The notes beneath the pieces are model-generated. The model was not told the origin of the DNA. It did no database searches and saw only the letters and a program-made list of their open reading frames with translations. Below, piece after piece: positions 1-5,200 of a DNA stretch of 6,790 bases (its first letter is position 1; the number at the start of each line of letters is the position of its first letter). The stretch spans positions 1 to 6,790 of the forward strand of contig CAZJBP010000185.1 of NCBI GenBank assembly GCA_964544115.1, read 5' to 3'. The position numbers were made by a program, and so were the translations under genes. The DNA is from CAZJBP01 sp964544115. GTDB lineage: Bacteria > Verrucomicrobiota > Kiritimatiellia > UBA8416 > JADHWI01.

Positions 1-1281
1 CACGCAGTCGGCGGGGACGGCCTGGGCCAGGTCGGTGTAGTAGTTGCGGCCGGGCTTGGCGCCGTCGCAGCCGCCGATCAGGAAGAAGTGCTTGATCTTG
101 CCGGCCTTCACGGCGTCGATGACGGCCCCGGCCACGCTCAGGACGGCGTTGCGGGCGAAGCCGATGGTGATGGTCTTGGCCGGTTCATCGGCCGCGAAAC
201 CCGGGGCGGCCAGGGCGGCCTTGATCACCGGCGAGAAATCCTTGTTCGTCACGTGGACGACGTTGGGCCAGGCGACCAGCCCGCTTGTGAAGATGCGGGC
301 CTTGTACGTGTCGCGAGGCTTCTGGATGCAGTTGGTGGTCATCAGGATCGCGCCGGGGAAGGCGTCGAATTCCTTCTGCTGGTCCTGCCAGGCGCCGCCG
401 TAGTTGCCCGCGAGGTGCGCGTACTTCTTCAGGCCCGGGTAGCCGTGCGCCGGGAGCATCTCGCCGTGCGTGTAGATGTTGATGCCCTTGCCCTGGGTCT
501 GCTTGAGCAGCTCCTCGAGGTCCTTCAACTCGTGGCCGGAGACGAGGATGGCCTTTCCCTTCTTCGCCGTCACGCGCACGGGCGTCGGGACCGGATGGCC
601 GTAGGTGCCCGTGTTCGCCCCGTCGAGCAGGCCCATGACCTTCAGGTTCACCTCGCCGCACTTCAGGTTCATCGCCAGCAGCGCGCCGACGGTCTGTTCG
701 CCGCACATCAGGAAGTTCAGCGCCTCGTGGAAGAACGCGAACACGCTATCGTCCTCGCGACCAAGGATCAGCGCGTAGTCGGCGTAGGCCGCCGTGCCTT
801 TCAGCCCGTACGTCAGCAGCTCCTGCAGGCCGGTGATGTCCTCGCCCTGCTTCTGAATGCGCCCGGCGATGCCCACGGCCTCGCCCGCGGCGACCAGGTC
901 GGCGCGGGTGGCCTCTGGCTTCCGGCCCGCCGGGCACGTCAGCGCCTCGGGCTGCCGGCCGGCCTTGCGGGCCGCGGCCTCGTACAGGGCGCGCGCCTTG
1001 TCCTCGATCGTCCGGGCTTTCTGCAGCTCGCTCTCCAGGCGCGCGGCGTCGAAGTTGACGTTGGTGACCGTGGTGAACAGCGCCTCGACGACGAAAACGT
1101 CGACGTCGCGGTCCTTCGCCCCGAGCTCCCGGGCCCGGTGCGCGTACACGCTGATGCCCTTCGCCGCGTGGACCAGCAGGTCCTGCAACGCGGCGACCTC
1201 CGGGTCCTTGCCGCACACGCCCATCTTCGTACACCCCTTGCCCTGGACCGTTTGCTCGCACTGATAGCAGAACATGCTCAT
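1..1281 (-). CDS. hcp: Hybrid cluster protein (Hcp; 'hydroxylamine reductase'), 3' end cut by the window edge
   Basis: Cytoplasmic Fe-S/oxo protein known from studied homologues to reduce NO and hydroxylamine and to act in nitrosative stress. Reading the minus strand gives 427 uninterrupted codons, against about 550 in complete Hcp, so roughly the last 120 residues lie beyond the left edge. The N-terminal cysteines are C5, C8, C17 and C23 (C-X2-C-X8-C-X5-C), the compact spacing of Desulfovibrio-type Hcp carrying a [4Fe-4S] cluster, unlike the longer spacing of the E. coli protein. Hybrid-cluster ligands present are H250 (SGHEL), E274 (YTHGEML), C318 (TTNC) and C405 (GGCDGA, the persulfide cysteine); the last cysteines and the Glu/Lys ligands fall outside. 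The ATG at 1281 has a G-run (1289-1294) 7 nt upstream; the in-frame ATG at 1275 is an alternative giving the usual MFC start. No hcr reductase gene lies on the upstream side. Identification is by recalled family motifs. Confidence 0.96.
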   Translation of the reverse strand, partial: MSMFCYQCEQTVQGKGCTKMGVCGKDPEVAALQDLLVHAAKGISVYAHRARELGAKDRDVDVFVVEALFTTVTNVNFDAARLESELQKARTIEDKARALYEAAARKAGRQPEALTCPAGRKPEATRADLVAAGEAVGIAGRIQKQGEDITGLQELLTYGLKGTAAYADYALILGREDDSVFAFFHEALNFLMCGEQTVGALLAMNLKCGEVNLKVMGLLDGANTGTYGHPVPTPVRVTAKKGKAILVSGHELKDLEELLKQTQGKGINIYTHGEMLPAHGYPGLKKYAHLAGNYGGAWQDQQKEFDAFPGAILMTTNCIQKPRDTYKARIFTSGLVAWPNVVHVTNKDFSPVIKAALAAPGFAADEPAKTITIGFARNAVLSVAGAVIDAVKAGKIKHFFLIGGCDGAKPGRNYYTDLAQAVPADCV

Positions 1282-1352
1282 TCCATCGCCCCCCGTTGTA
1301 TGCATCCCTTTGGACATCGGAACGCCGTCGTTGGGTTCCGAACTGTGCCGCC

Positions 1353-1358
1353 ATCGTG
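1353..1358 (-). promoter_or_regulatory. Possible -10 element of the hcp promoter
   Basis: On the minus strand this reads CACGAT, matching TATAAT at only three of six positions, but these include A2, A5 and T6. Its centre is 33 bp downstream of the centre of the TTGAC-N4-GTCAA repeat. This is close to the 31-32 bp expected when a CRP/FNR-family activator sits at about -41.5. A start site near 1347 would give a leader of about 65 nt. The placement rests on that spacing more than on the hexamer itself. Confidence 0.3.
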
Positions 1359-1378
1359 CCACACACCCGGGGCGATCA

Positions 1379-1516
1379 TCATTGACCTACGTCAAGAAAG
1401 CCAGATTTTCGTGACGGAGCACCGCGCCGGATGATGCAGCGGAAGAAGGTCATGGCCGTTACCGGCTTGGACACTCCGGACTCGGTGCGGGCGGCGAGGA
1501 CGATGAGTTCGGCCAT
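1379..1516 (-). CDS. Doubtful 45-residue ORF upstream of hcp
   Basis: The ORF starts MAELIVLAART and ends FLDVGQ. Its ATG has a GGGAG motif 7 nt upstream, which is a proper Shine-Dalgarno position. The first 31 codons or so end mostly in G or C like the neighbouring genes, then wobble bases become mixed, as if a coding stretch had run into non-coding DNA. Its last five codons are made by the TTGAC-N4-GTCAA repeat. I do not recognise the product. It could be a small protein, the surviving 5' end of a decayed gene, or chance in GC-rich DNA. An ORF of similar size on the other strand (1431-1583) shares the same wobble positions, which weakens the codon argument. Confidence 0.18.
   Translation of the reverse strand: MAELIVLAARTESGVSKPVTAMTFFRCIIRRGAPSRKSGFLDVGQ
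1382..1395. promoter_or_regulatory. CRP/FNR-family operator, HcpR-like (TTGAC-N4-GTCAA)
   Basis: The sequence TTGACCTACGTCAA is a perfect inverted repeat of 5-bp half-sites around a 4-bp spacer. FNR sites have the same architecture with TTGAT/ATCAA halves. From memory, the TTGAC/GTCAA form is the one described for HcpR, the heme-dependent NO-responsive regulator of hcp in Desulfovibrio-group bacteria. The repeat lies 101 bp upstream of the hcp start and about 200 bp upstream of lpxI, so hcp is the natural target. The regulator gene is not in the window, so naming it HcpR is inference. Confidence 0.65.
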
Positions 1517-1555
1517 GCGGGTGCTCCCAAGGACAGGACGATCGGCACAAACTGC

Positions 1556-1584
1556 TTCAAAGCACACCCCGCTCAGCCTATAGT
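1556..1584 (+). promoter_or_regulatory. Sigma70-type promoter of the lpxI operon
   Basis: A -35 element TTCAAA (1556-1561) and a -10 element TATAGT (1579-1584) are separated by exactly 17 bp. They match the consensus at 4/6 and 5/6 positions. Transcription should begin around 1590-1592, at the ATG of lpxI, so the mRNA would have almost no leader. The match stands out because the flanking DNA is GC-rich and offers few other TANNNT hexamers. Confidence 0.6.
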
Positions 1585-1591
1585 GGCGCCC

Positions 1592-2434
1592 ATGAATCCG
1601 ACGCGACCGCGGGAGTTGGGGCTCATTGCCGGCAAGGGCGCGTACCCGCTGCTGCTGGCGGAGTCCGCCCGGCGCGCCGGCGTGGAGCGCCTGTGCGTGC
1701 TGGCCTTCAAGGGCGAGACCGACCGGCGCATCGCCCAGTGGGCCGCGGAGGTCCAGTGGATCCACGTGGGCCAGCTGGGCCGGATGCTCGAGGCGTTCCG
1801 GCGGTGGGGCGTGCCCAGCGCGGTCATGGCCGGGCAGATCACGCCGACCCACCTGTTCCGCGTGCGGCTCGACGCCCCCATGCTGGCCTTGCTGCGCCGG
1901 CTCAAGACCCGCAATGCGGAGACCATTTTCGGCGCCGTCGGCGATGAGCTACGGGCCATCGGCGTCGACCTGCTGCCGGCGCACCTCTTTATGGAGGCGC
2001 ACATGCCGCCGGCGGGCGTGCTGACCGCGCGCGCCCCCACCGCCGACGAGGAGGCGGACATCCGCTTCGGCCTGCGCGTCGCGCACGCGACCAGCGGCCT
2101 CGACATCGGGCAGACCGTGGTCGTGAAGGCGGGCACCGTGATCGCGGTGGAGGCGTTCGAGGGCACGGATGCGGCGATTCAGCGCGCCGGGCGGCTGGCC
2201 GGGCCCGGCGGCGTGGTCGTGAAGGTGGCCAAGAACGGGCACGACATGCGCTTCGACATCCCCGTCGTGGGCCTGCACACCGCCGGGACGCTGCGCAAGG
2301 CGGGCGTGGCGGCCATGGCGGTGGAGGCCGGGCGCTGCATCGTGCTCGAGCGCGAGCGCGTCGTGAGGGAACTCGATCGGCGGAACATCGCTCTGGTCGC
2401 GGTGGAGACGCCGGCAACCCCAGGTGGAGCGTGA
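1592..2434 (+). CDS. lpxI: UDP-2,3-diacylglucosamine diphosphatase LpxI
   Basis: This enzyme of the Raetz pathway hydrolyses UDP-2,3-diacylglucosamine to lipid X (2,3-diacylglucosamine 1-phosphate) and UMP at the inner face of the cytoplasmic membrane. It is unrelated to the calcineurin-like LpxH that replaces it in enterics. The 280-residue product has the normal family length. The N-terminal domain opens with the family signature LIAGKGAYP (residues 11-19). The C-terminal domain contains FDIPVVG around D222, which lines up with the catalytic Asp225 of the Caulobacter enzyme as I recall it. I chose the ATG at 1592: an upstream in-frame GTG at 1583 overlaps the -10 hexamer and the predicted start site. 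No Shine-Dalgarno precedes the ATG, suggesting leaderless translation. The gene heads the lipid A operon and its stop overlaps the next ATG by one base (TGATG). lpxA, its common upstream neighbour, is absent. Confidence 0.93.
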   Translation: MNPTRPRELGLIAGKGAYPLLLAESARRAGVERLCVLAFKGETDRRIAQWAAEVQWIHVGQLGRMLEAFRRWGVPSAVMAGQITPTHLFRVRLDAPMLALLRRLKTRNAETIFGAVGDELRAIGVDLLPAHLFMEAHMPPAGVLTARAPTADEEADIRFGLRVAHATSGLDIGQTVVVKAGTVIAVEAFEGTDAAIQRAGRLAGPGGVVVKVAKNGHDMRFDIPVVGLHTAGTLRKAGVAAMAVEAGRCIVLERERVVRELDRRNIALVAVETPATPGGA

Positions 2435-3381
2435 TGGAAGCCAAACTGAAGGTCGGAGTCATCGGCGTGGGCAGCCTCGGTCAGTGGCATGCCCGCATCT
2501 ACTCGGAACTGCCGGACGTGGAGCTGTGCGGCGTGTACGACGTCCACCCCGACCGGGCCGCCGAGATCGCCGCCCGCTACGGCACGCGTGCGTTCACGGA
2601 CATGGATGCGCTGGCCCGGCAGGTGCAGGCGGTCAGCCTCGTCGTGCCGACCGACCGGCATTTCGAGGTGTTCCAGCAGCTCATGCGGCACGGCCTGCAC
2701 GTGATGGTCGAGAAGCCCATCGCGGCCACAACGTCCGAGGCGGAGGCCATGGTCGGCCTGGCGCGCGAGGCGGGGCGGGTGCTGCAGGTCGGCCACGTCG
2801 AGCGCTTCAACCCGGTCCTGGCGTTTCTCGAGGACAACCTGCGCTCGCCGCGGTTTATCGAGGCCACGCGCCTGGCCCCCTTCCCGCCCCCCCGGCCAGA
2901 CGGCGCGCCGCGCGGAACCGAGGTCAGCGTGGTGCTGGACCTGATGATTCACGACCTGGAGATCATCCTCCACCTCGTGCGCGCCCCGCTGGTGGACCTG
3001 CACGCGGTGGGCGTGCCCGTGCTGAGCCAGAGCGAGGACATCGCCAACGTGCGCCTGGTGTTCGAGGGCGGGTGCGTGGCCAACGTGACGGCCAGCCGGA
3101 TCAGCCCGGAGCGCGTCCGCAAGCTGCGCGTGTTTCAGGCCGACACGTACCTCTCGCTGGACTACATGAACCAGTCGGGCCACCTGTTCCGCAAGAGCGA
3201 GGCCGGGCTCGCCCGCGAGGATGTGCCGATCGAGAAGGGCGAACCCCTGGCCCGCGAGCTGGCCGCTTTCGTGCGCTGCGTGCGCGAGCAGGGGCAGCCG
3301 GTGGTCACCGGATCGCAGGCCTCCGAGGCCCTGCGTCTGGCGGCGCGCATCTGCGAGCAGATGCGCTCGAACCCGTCGTAG
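2434..3381 (+). CDS. Gfo/Idh/MocA-family NAD(P)-dependent oxidoreductase in the lipid A operon, possibly GnnA-like
   Basis: The 315-residue protein has the two-part Gfo/Idh/MocA fold. The N-terminal Rossmann domain carries VGVIGVGSLG with the dinucleotide glycines at G11, G13 and G16. The family EKP motif is at 93-95 (VEKPIAA), with K94 the conserved catalytic-site lysine, and the second-domain motif DLMIHDLE spans 169-176. Members oxidise or reduce sugars or sugar nucleotides. The setting between lpxI and lpxB suggests a UDP-GlcNAc-type substrate. Acidithiobacillus GnnA, of this family, makes 3-keto-UDP-GlcNAc, which GnnB transaminates to give amide-linked lipid A; its gene lies between lpxA and lpxB. 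Here no aminotransferase is adjacent, so that role is inference. The ATG at 2434 shares a base with the lpxI stop and has AGGTGGAG (2422-2429) just upstream, indicating translational coupling. The family call is firm; the substrate is unknown. Confidence 0.9.
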   Translation: MEAKLKVGVIGVGSLGQWHARIYSELPDVELCGVYDVHPDRAAEIAARYGTRAFTDMDALARQVQAVSLVVPTDRHFEVFQQLMRHGLHVMVEKPIAATTSEAEAMVGLAREAGRVLQVGHVERFNPVLAFLEDNLRSPRFIEATRLAPFPPPRPDGAPRGTEVSVVLDLMIHDLEIILHLVRAPLVDLHAVGVPVLSQSEDIANVRLVFEGGCVANVTASRISPERVRKLRVFQADTYLSLDYMNQSGHLFRKSEAGLAREDVPIEKGEPLARELAAFVRCVREQGQPVVTGSQASEALRLAARICEQMRSNPS

Positions 3382-3385
3382 CGCG

Positions 3386-3408
3386 ACGGAACAACGGAAA
3401 AGACGGAA
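3386..3408 (+). repeat. Three short direct repeats ACGGAA before lpxB
   Basis: ACGGAA occurs at 3386-3391, 3394-3399 and 3403-3408, so three copies nearly fill the 39-bp gap between the oxidoreductase and lpxB. The last copy, read as GGAAGAG (3405-3411), ends 9 nt before the lpxB ATG and probably serves as its ribosome binding site. The others may be weak standby sites or simple sequence drift. Confidence 0.4.
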
Positions 3409-3420
3409 GAGCAACGCGAC

Positions 3421-4632
3421 ATGGCACCGCGCAGTGATCCACGATCGACAGAGCCGCCGGCGCGGGCCGCGGCGGCCGGCGCTTCGGTCATGGTAATCGC
3501 CGGCGAGCTGTCCGGCGACATGCATGCCGCGCGGCTGATCGAGGCCCTGAGCCGCCAGCGGCCCGACCTGCGGTTTTTCGGCATCGGCGGCGACGAGATG
3601 CAGGCCGCCGGCGTCGAGCTTCTCGTGCATGCCCGCGACATGGCGGTGATGGGGTTCAGCGAAGTGCTCCGCCGCTACGGATTTTTCCGCCGCGTGTTTC
3701 ACCGCATGCTCGGCGAGCTGGACCGGCGCCGTCCCGCGGCCGTGATCCTCGTCGACTACCCCGGCTTCAACCTGCGCTTTGCCGCGCAGGCGCACGCGCG
3801 GGGCGTGCGGGTCATCTACTACGTCTGCCCGCAGGTCTGGGCCTGGGGCCGGGGCCGCATTCCGAAGATGGCCCGGATCATCGACCGCCTGATCGCCATT
3901 TTTCCCTTCGAGCAGGACGTCTTCGCCGGCACGGGGCTGAAGGTCGACTTCGCCGGCCACCCGCTCGTGGATGAAGCCGCGGCCGCCCATGCCGCGCCGC
4001 CGCTTGAACTGCCCTGGGGCGGCGCGCCGCGCGTAGCGCTGCTGCCCGGCAGCCGACTGCACGAGATCCGACGCATCCTGCCGGTGATGGCGGCCGCGGC
4101 GGCGCGGCTGGAGTCGCGCGTGCCGGGCGTCGCCTTCATCGTGGCGGCGCCTTCCGAAGAACAGGCCCGCAGCGTACGAGCGGTGCTCGCGGCCTGCGGC
4201 GCGGTGCCCGCGCGCCTGCAGGTGGTCGTCGGCCGGACGCGCGAGGTGCTGCGCCAGGCCCGCGCGGCGATGGTCGCCTCGGGCACGGCGACGGTGGAGA
4301 CCTCCCTGATGCGCTGCCCGATGATCGTGGCCTACCGCGTGGGCGCGCTGACGTACGCCCTGGGCCGCCTGCTGGTCCGCGTGCAACACATCGGCATGGT
4401 CAACATCGTCGCCGGCCGCGAGGTCTGCCCGGAGTTCATCCAGGGCGCCGCCACCGCGGCCGCCCTCGCCGACGCGGTCGAGCCGCTGCTGGGCGACACG
4501 CCCGAGCGGCGGCGCATGCTCCAGGGGCTGGAGGAAATCAATCGCCGCCTGGGGCCCGGCCAGGCCGCCGAACGCGCCGCCGCGGTGGTTCTGGACGAAC
4601 TGGGCCGCGGCCCGTCGCAGATGTCGGCTTGA
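3421..4632 (+). CDS. lpxB: Lipid-A-disaccharide synthase LpxB
   Basis: This GT19 glycosyltransferase acts peripherally on the inner membrane. It condenses UDP-2,3-diacylglucosamine with lipid X to form the beta-1,6-linked lipid A disaccharide 1-phosphate, so it uses the LpxI product directly. Family motifs run in order: AGELSGD (27-33, conserved E29), AVMGFSEVL, VDYPGFN (111-117, with D112 matching the essential Asp98 region of E. coli), VCPQVWAWG, LLPGSRLHEI (207-216, R212 the invariant arginine), ASGTATVE, and NIVAGREVCPEFIQ near the C terminus. At 403 residues it is slightly longer than the roughly 380 usual. The excess is an Ala/Pro/Arg-rich leader of about 22 residues. An in-frame ATG at 3490 would remove it, but the ATG at 3421 has GGAAGAG upstream. 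It follows the oxidoreductase after 39 bp with no terminator, so it is very likely cotranscribed from the promoter before lpxI. Confidence 0.97.
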   Translation: MAPRSDPRSTEPPARAAAAGASVMVIAGELSGDMHAARLIEALSRQRPDLRFFGIGGDEMQAAGVELLVHARDMAVMGFSEVLRRYGFFRRVFHRMLGELDRRRPAAVILVDYPGFNLRFAAQAHARGVRVIYYVCPQVWAWGRGRIPKMARIIDRLIAIFPFEQDVFAGTGLKVDFAGHPLVDEAAAAHAAPPLELPWGGAPRVALLPGSRLHEIRRILPVMAAAAARLESRVPGVAFIVAAPSEEQARSVRAVLAACGAVPARLQVVVGRTREVLRQARAAMVASGTATVETSLMRCPMIVAYRVGALTYALGRLLVRVQHIGMVNIVAGREVCPEFIQGAATAAALADAVEPLLGDTPERRRMLQGLEEINRRLGPGQAAERAAAVVLDELGRGPSQMSA

Positions 4633-4657
4633 AGCGGCGGGTGACACACTGGATAAT
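4629..4657 (+). promoter_or_regulatory. Candidate promoter of the SH3/M48 gene pair, overlapping the lpxB stop
   Basis: A -35 element TTGAAG (4629-4634) and a -10 element GATAAT (4652-4657) are spaced by 17 bp, matching the consensus at 4/6 and 5/6 positions. The TTGA of the -35 includes the TGA stop of lpxB. A start near 4664 gives a leader of about 50 nt for the SH3 gene. It would let the pair be expressed apart from the lipid A genes, although read-through from lpxB also looks possible because no terminator intervenes. Confidence 0.5.
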
Positions 4658-4684
4658 GCGCACTCGTTGGGGTTGGAATTCTGG

Positions 4685-4706
4685 CGCCGCACGCGCGGCG
4701 AGGAGG
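4685..4706 (+). promoter_or_regulatory. Hairpin abutting a strong Shine-Dalgarno in the SH3 gene leader
   Basis: CGCCGC (4685-4690) can pair with GCGGCG (4695-4700) around an ACGC loop, giving a six-base-pair all-GC stem. AGGAGG (4701-4706) follows without a gap and lies 8 nt before the ATG at 4715, fixing that start. A stem this close to the ribosome site could modulate translation, but six GC pairs are not rare in DNA of this composition. Confidence 0.4.
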
Positions 4707-4714
4707 GCTGAGCG

Positions 4715-5200
4715 ATGAGACGCGTTGCGTTGGGAGTTGCGGGAGTGGTAACGCTGATGCTGGCGATGGCGGCCGCGGCGGCGCCGATGAGCGTGCAGGT
4801 GCGGCAGAGCCCGGTGCGCAGCACGCCGTCCTTCCTTGGCCCGGTGGTGGCCACGCTGAACTACGGCGACCGCGTCGAGGTCAGCAGCGAGCAGGGCGCC
4901 TGGATGCAGGTGCGCACCTCCGCGGGCAAGGCCGGCTGGGTGCACACGTCGGCGCTCACGAAGAAGGACGTCTCCATGAGCGCCGGCGGGGCGGCCACAG
5001 GAACGGGCGCGAGCAGCGATGAGCTGGCGCTGGCGGGCAAGGGCTTCAGCGCGGACGTGGAGGCGCAGTTCCGGGCCCAGCACCAGGACGTCGATTTCGC
5101 GTGGGTCGACCGGATGGAGAAGATGCGCGTGGACGTCGACCGCATGGCCGCGTTTTTGAAGACCGGCGGCCTGTCGGTCGCGGAAGGAGGTGCCCGGTGA
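4715..5200 (+). CDS. Exported SH3-domain protein paired with an M48 protease
   Basis: The 161-residue product begins with a classical signal sequence: MRR, a hydrophobic stretch at about 4-19, then an alanine run at 19-23. Cleavage is likely inside that run, since P24 would be a poor +1 residue. A bacterial SH3 (SH3_3-like) domain fills about 26-82, with VRQSPVRSTPS, a GDRVEV strand and the terminal GWVHTSAL motif (W75). A flexible Gly/Ser/Ala linker (about 88-104) leads to a charged tail with LAGKGF, a VDRMEKM segment and a final FLKTGGL, which looks like a conserved module and not random filler. Such SH3 domains usually bind peptidoglycan or peptides in the periplasm. The gene overlaps the M48 lipoprotein gene by 4 nt (GTGA), so the products are probably made in fixed proportion and may interact. 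The specific function is unknown. Confidence 0.88.
   Translation: MRRVALGVAGVVTLMLAMAAAAAPMSVQVRQSPVRSTPSFLGPVVATLNYGDRVEVSSEQGAWMQVRTSAGKAGWVHTSALTKKDVSMSAGGAATGTGASSDELALAGKGFSADVEAQFRAQHQDVDFAWVDRMEKMRVDVDRMAAFLKTGGLSVAEGGAR
5184..5191 (+). promoter_or_regulatory. Full-consensus Shine-Dalgarno setting the M48 start
   Basis: AAGGAGGT is an eight-base match to the anti-Shine-Dalgarno sequence. It lies inside the last codons of the SH3 gene, 5 nt before the GTG at 5197. This start gives a well-formed lipoprotein signal peptide, which supports it over the upstream in-frame GTG at 5101. Confidence 0.8.

Larger units (their letters stand above)
1282..1591. other. Divergent intergenic region between hcp and lpxI
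   Basis: This 310-bp stretch separates two divergently transcribed units. It is visibly less GC-rich than the flanking genes at several points. It holds a perfect inverted repeat (1382-1395) and a weak -10 candidate (1353-1358) for leftward hcp transcription, plus a good rightward promoter (1556-1584) for lpxI. A 45-codon leftward ORF (1379-1516) and a 50-codon rightward ORF (1431-1583) overlap in the middle; neither is recognised. I see no tRNA, terminator hairpin with a T-run, or insertion-sequence end. Confidence 0.8.

Noticed and set aside
88..1434. Plus-strand open frame of 448 codons across the hcp region
   Set aside because: It mirrors the hcp gene on the other strand, where all cluster-ligand motifs are intact. 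Its own translation shows no family motif.
1431..1583. 50-codon plus-strand ORF starting MMQRKK before lpxI
   Set aside because: Its GGAG motif lies about 13 nt upstream of the first ATG, which is too far. The second half has unbiased codons, the product is unrecognised, and it runs into the lpxI promoter.
1583..1591. GTG start for lpxI three codons upstream of the ATG
   Set aside because: It overlaps the TATAGT -10 hexamer and lies before the predicted transcription start.
2424..3437. Alternative plus-strand frame of 337 codons over the oxidoreductase gene
   Set aside because: It is Arg/Gly/Pro-rich and motif-free, while the frame from 2434 gives a complete Gfo/Idh/MocA protein with all motifs in order.
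2179..4854. Very long antisense open frame (891 codons) opposite lpxI, the oxidoreductase and lpxB
   Set aside because: It runs across three well-identified genes and their gaps. Its translation is rich in Arg, Ala, His and Gly without any recognisable domain. Long stop-free antisense frames are expected opposite strongly GC3-biased genes.
5101..5196. Upstream GTG start extending the M48 protein by 32 residues
   Set aside because: It would overlap the SH3 gene by 100 nt and bury the lipoprotein signal peptide. GTG 5197 has a full-consensus Shine-Dalgarno and places the lipobox correctly.
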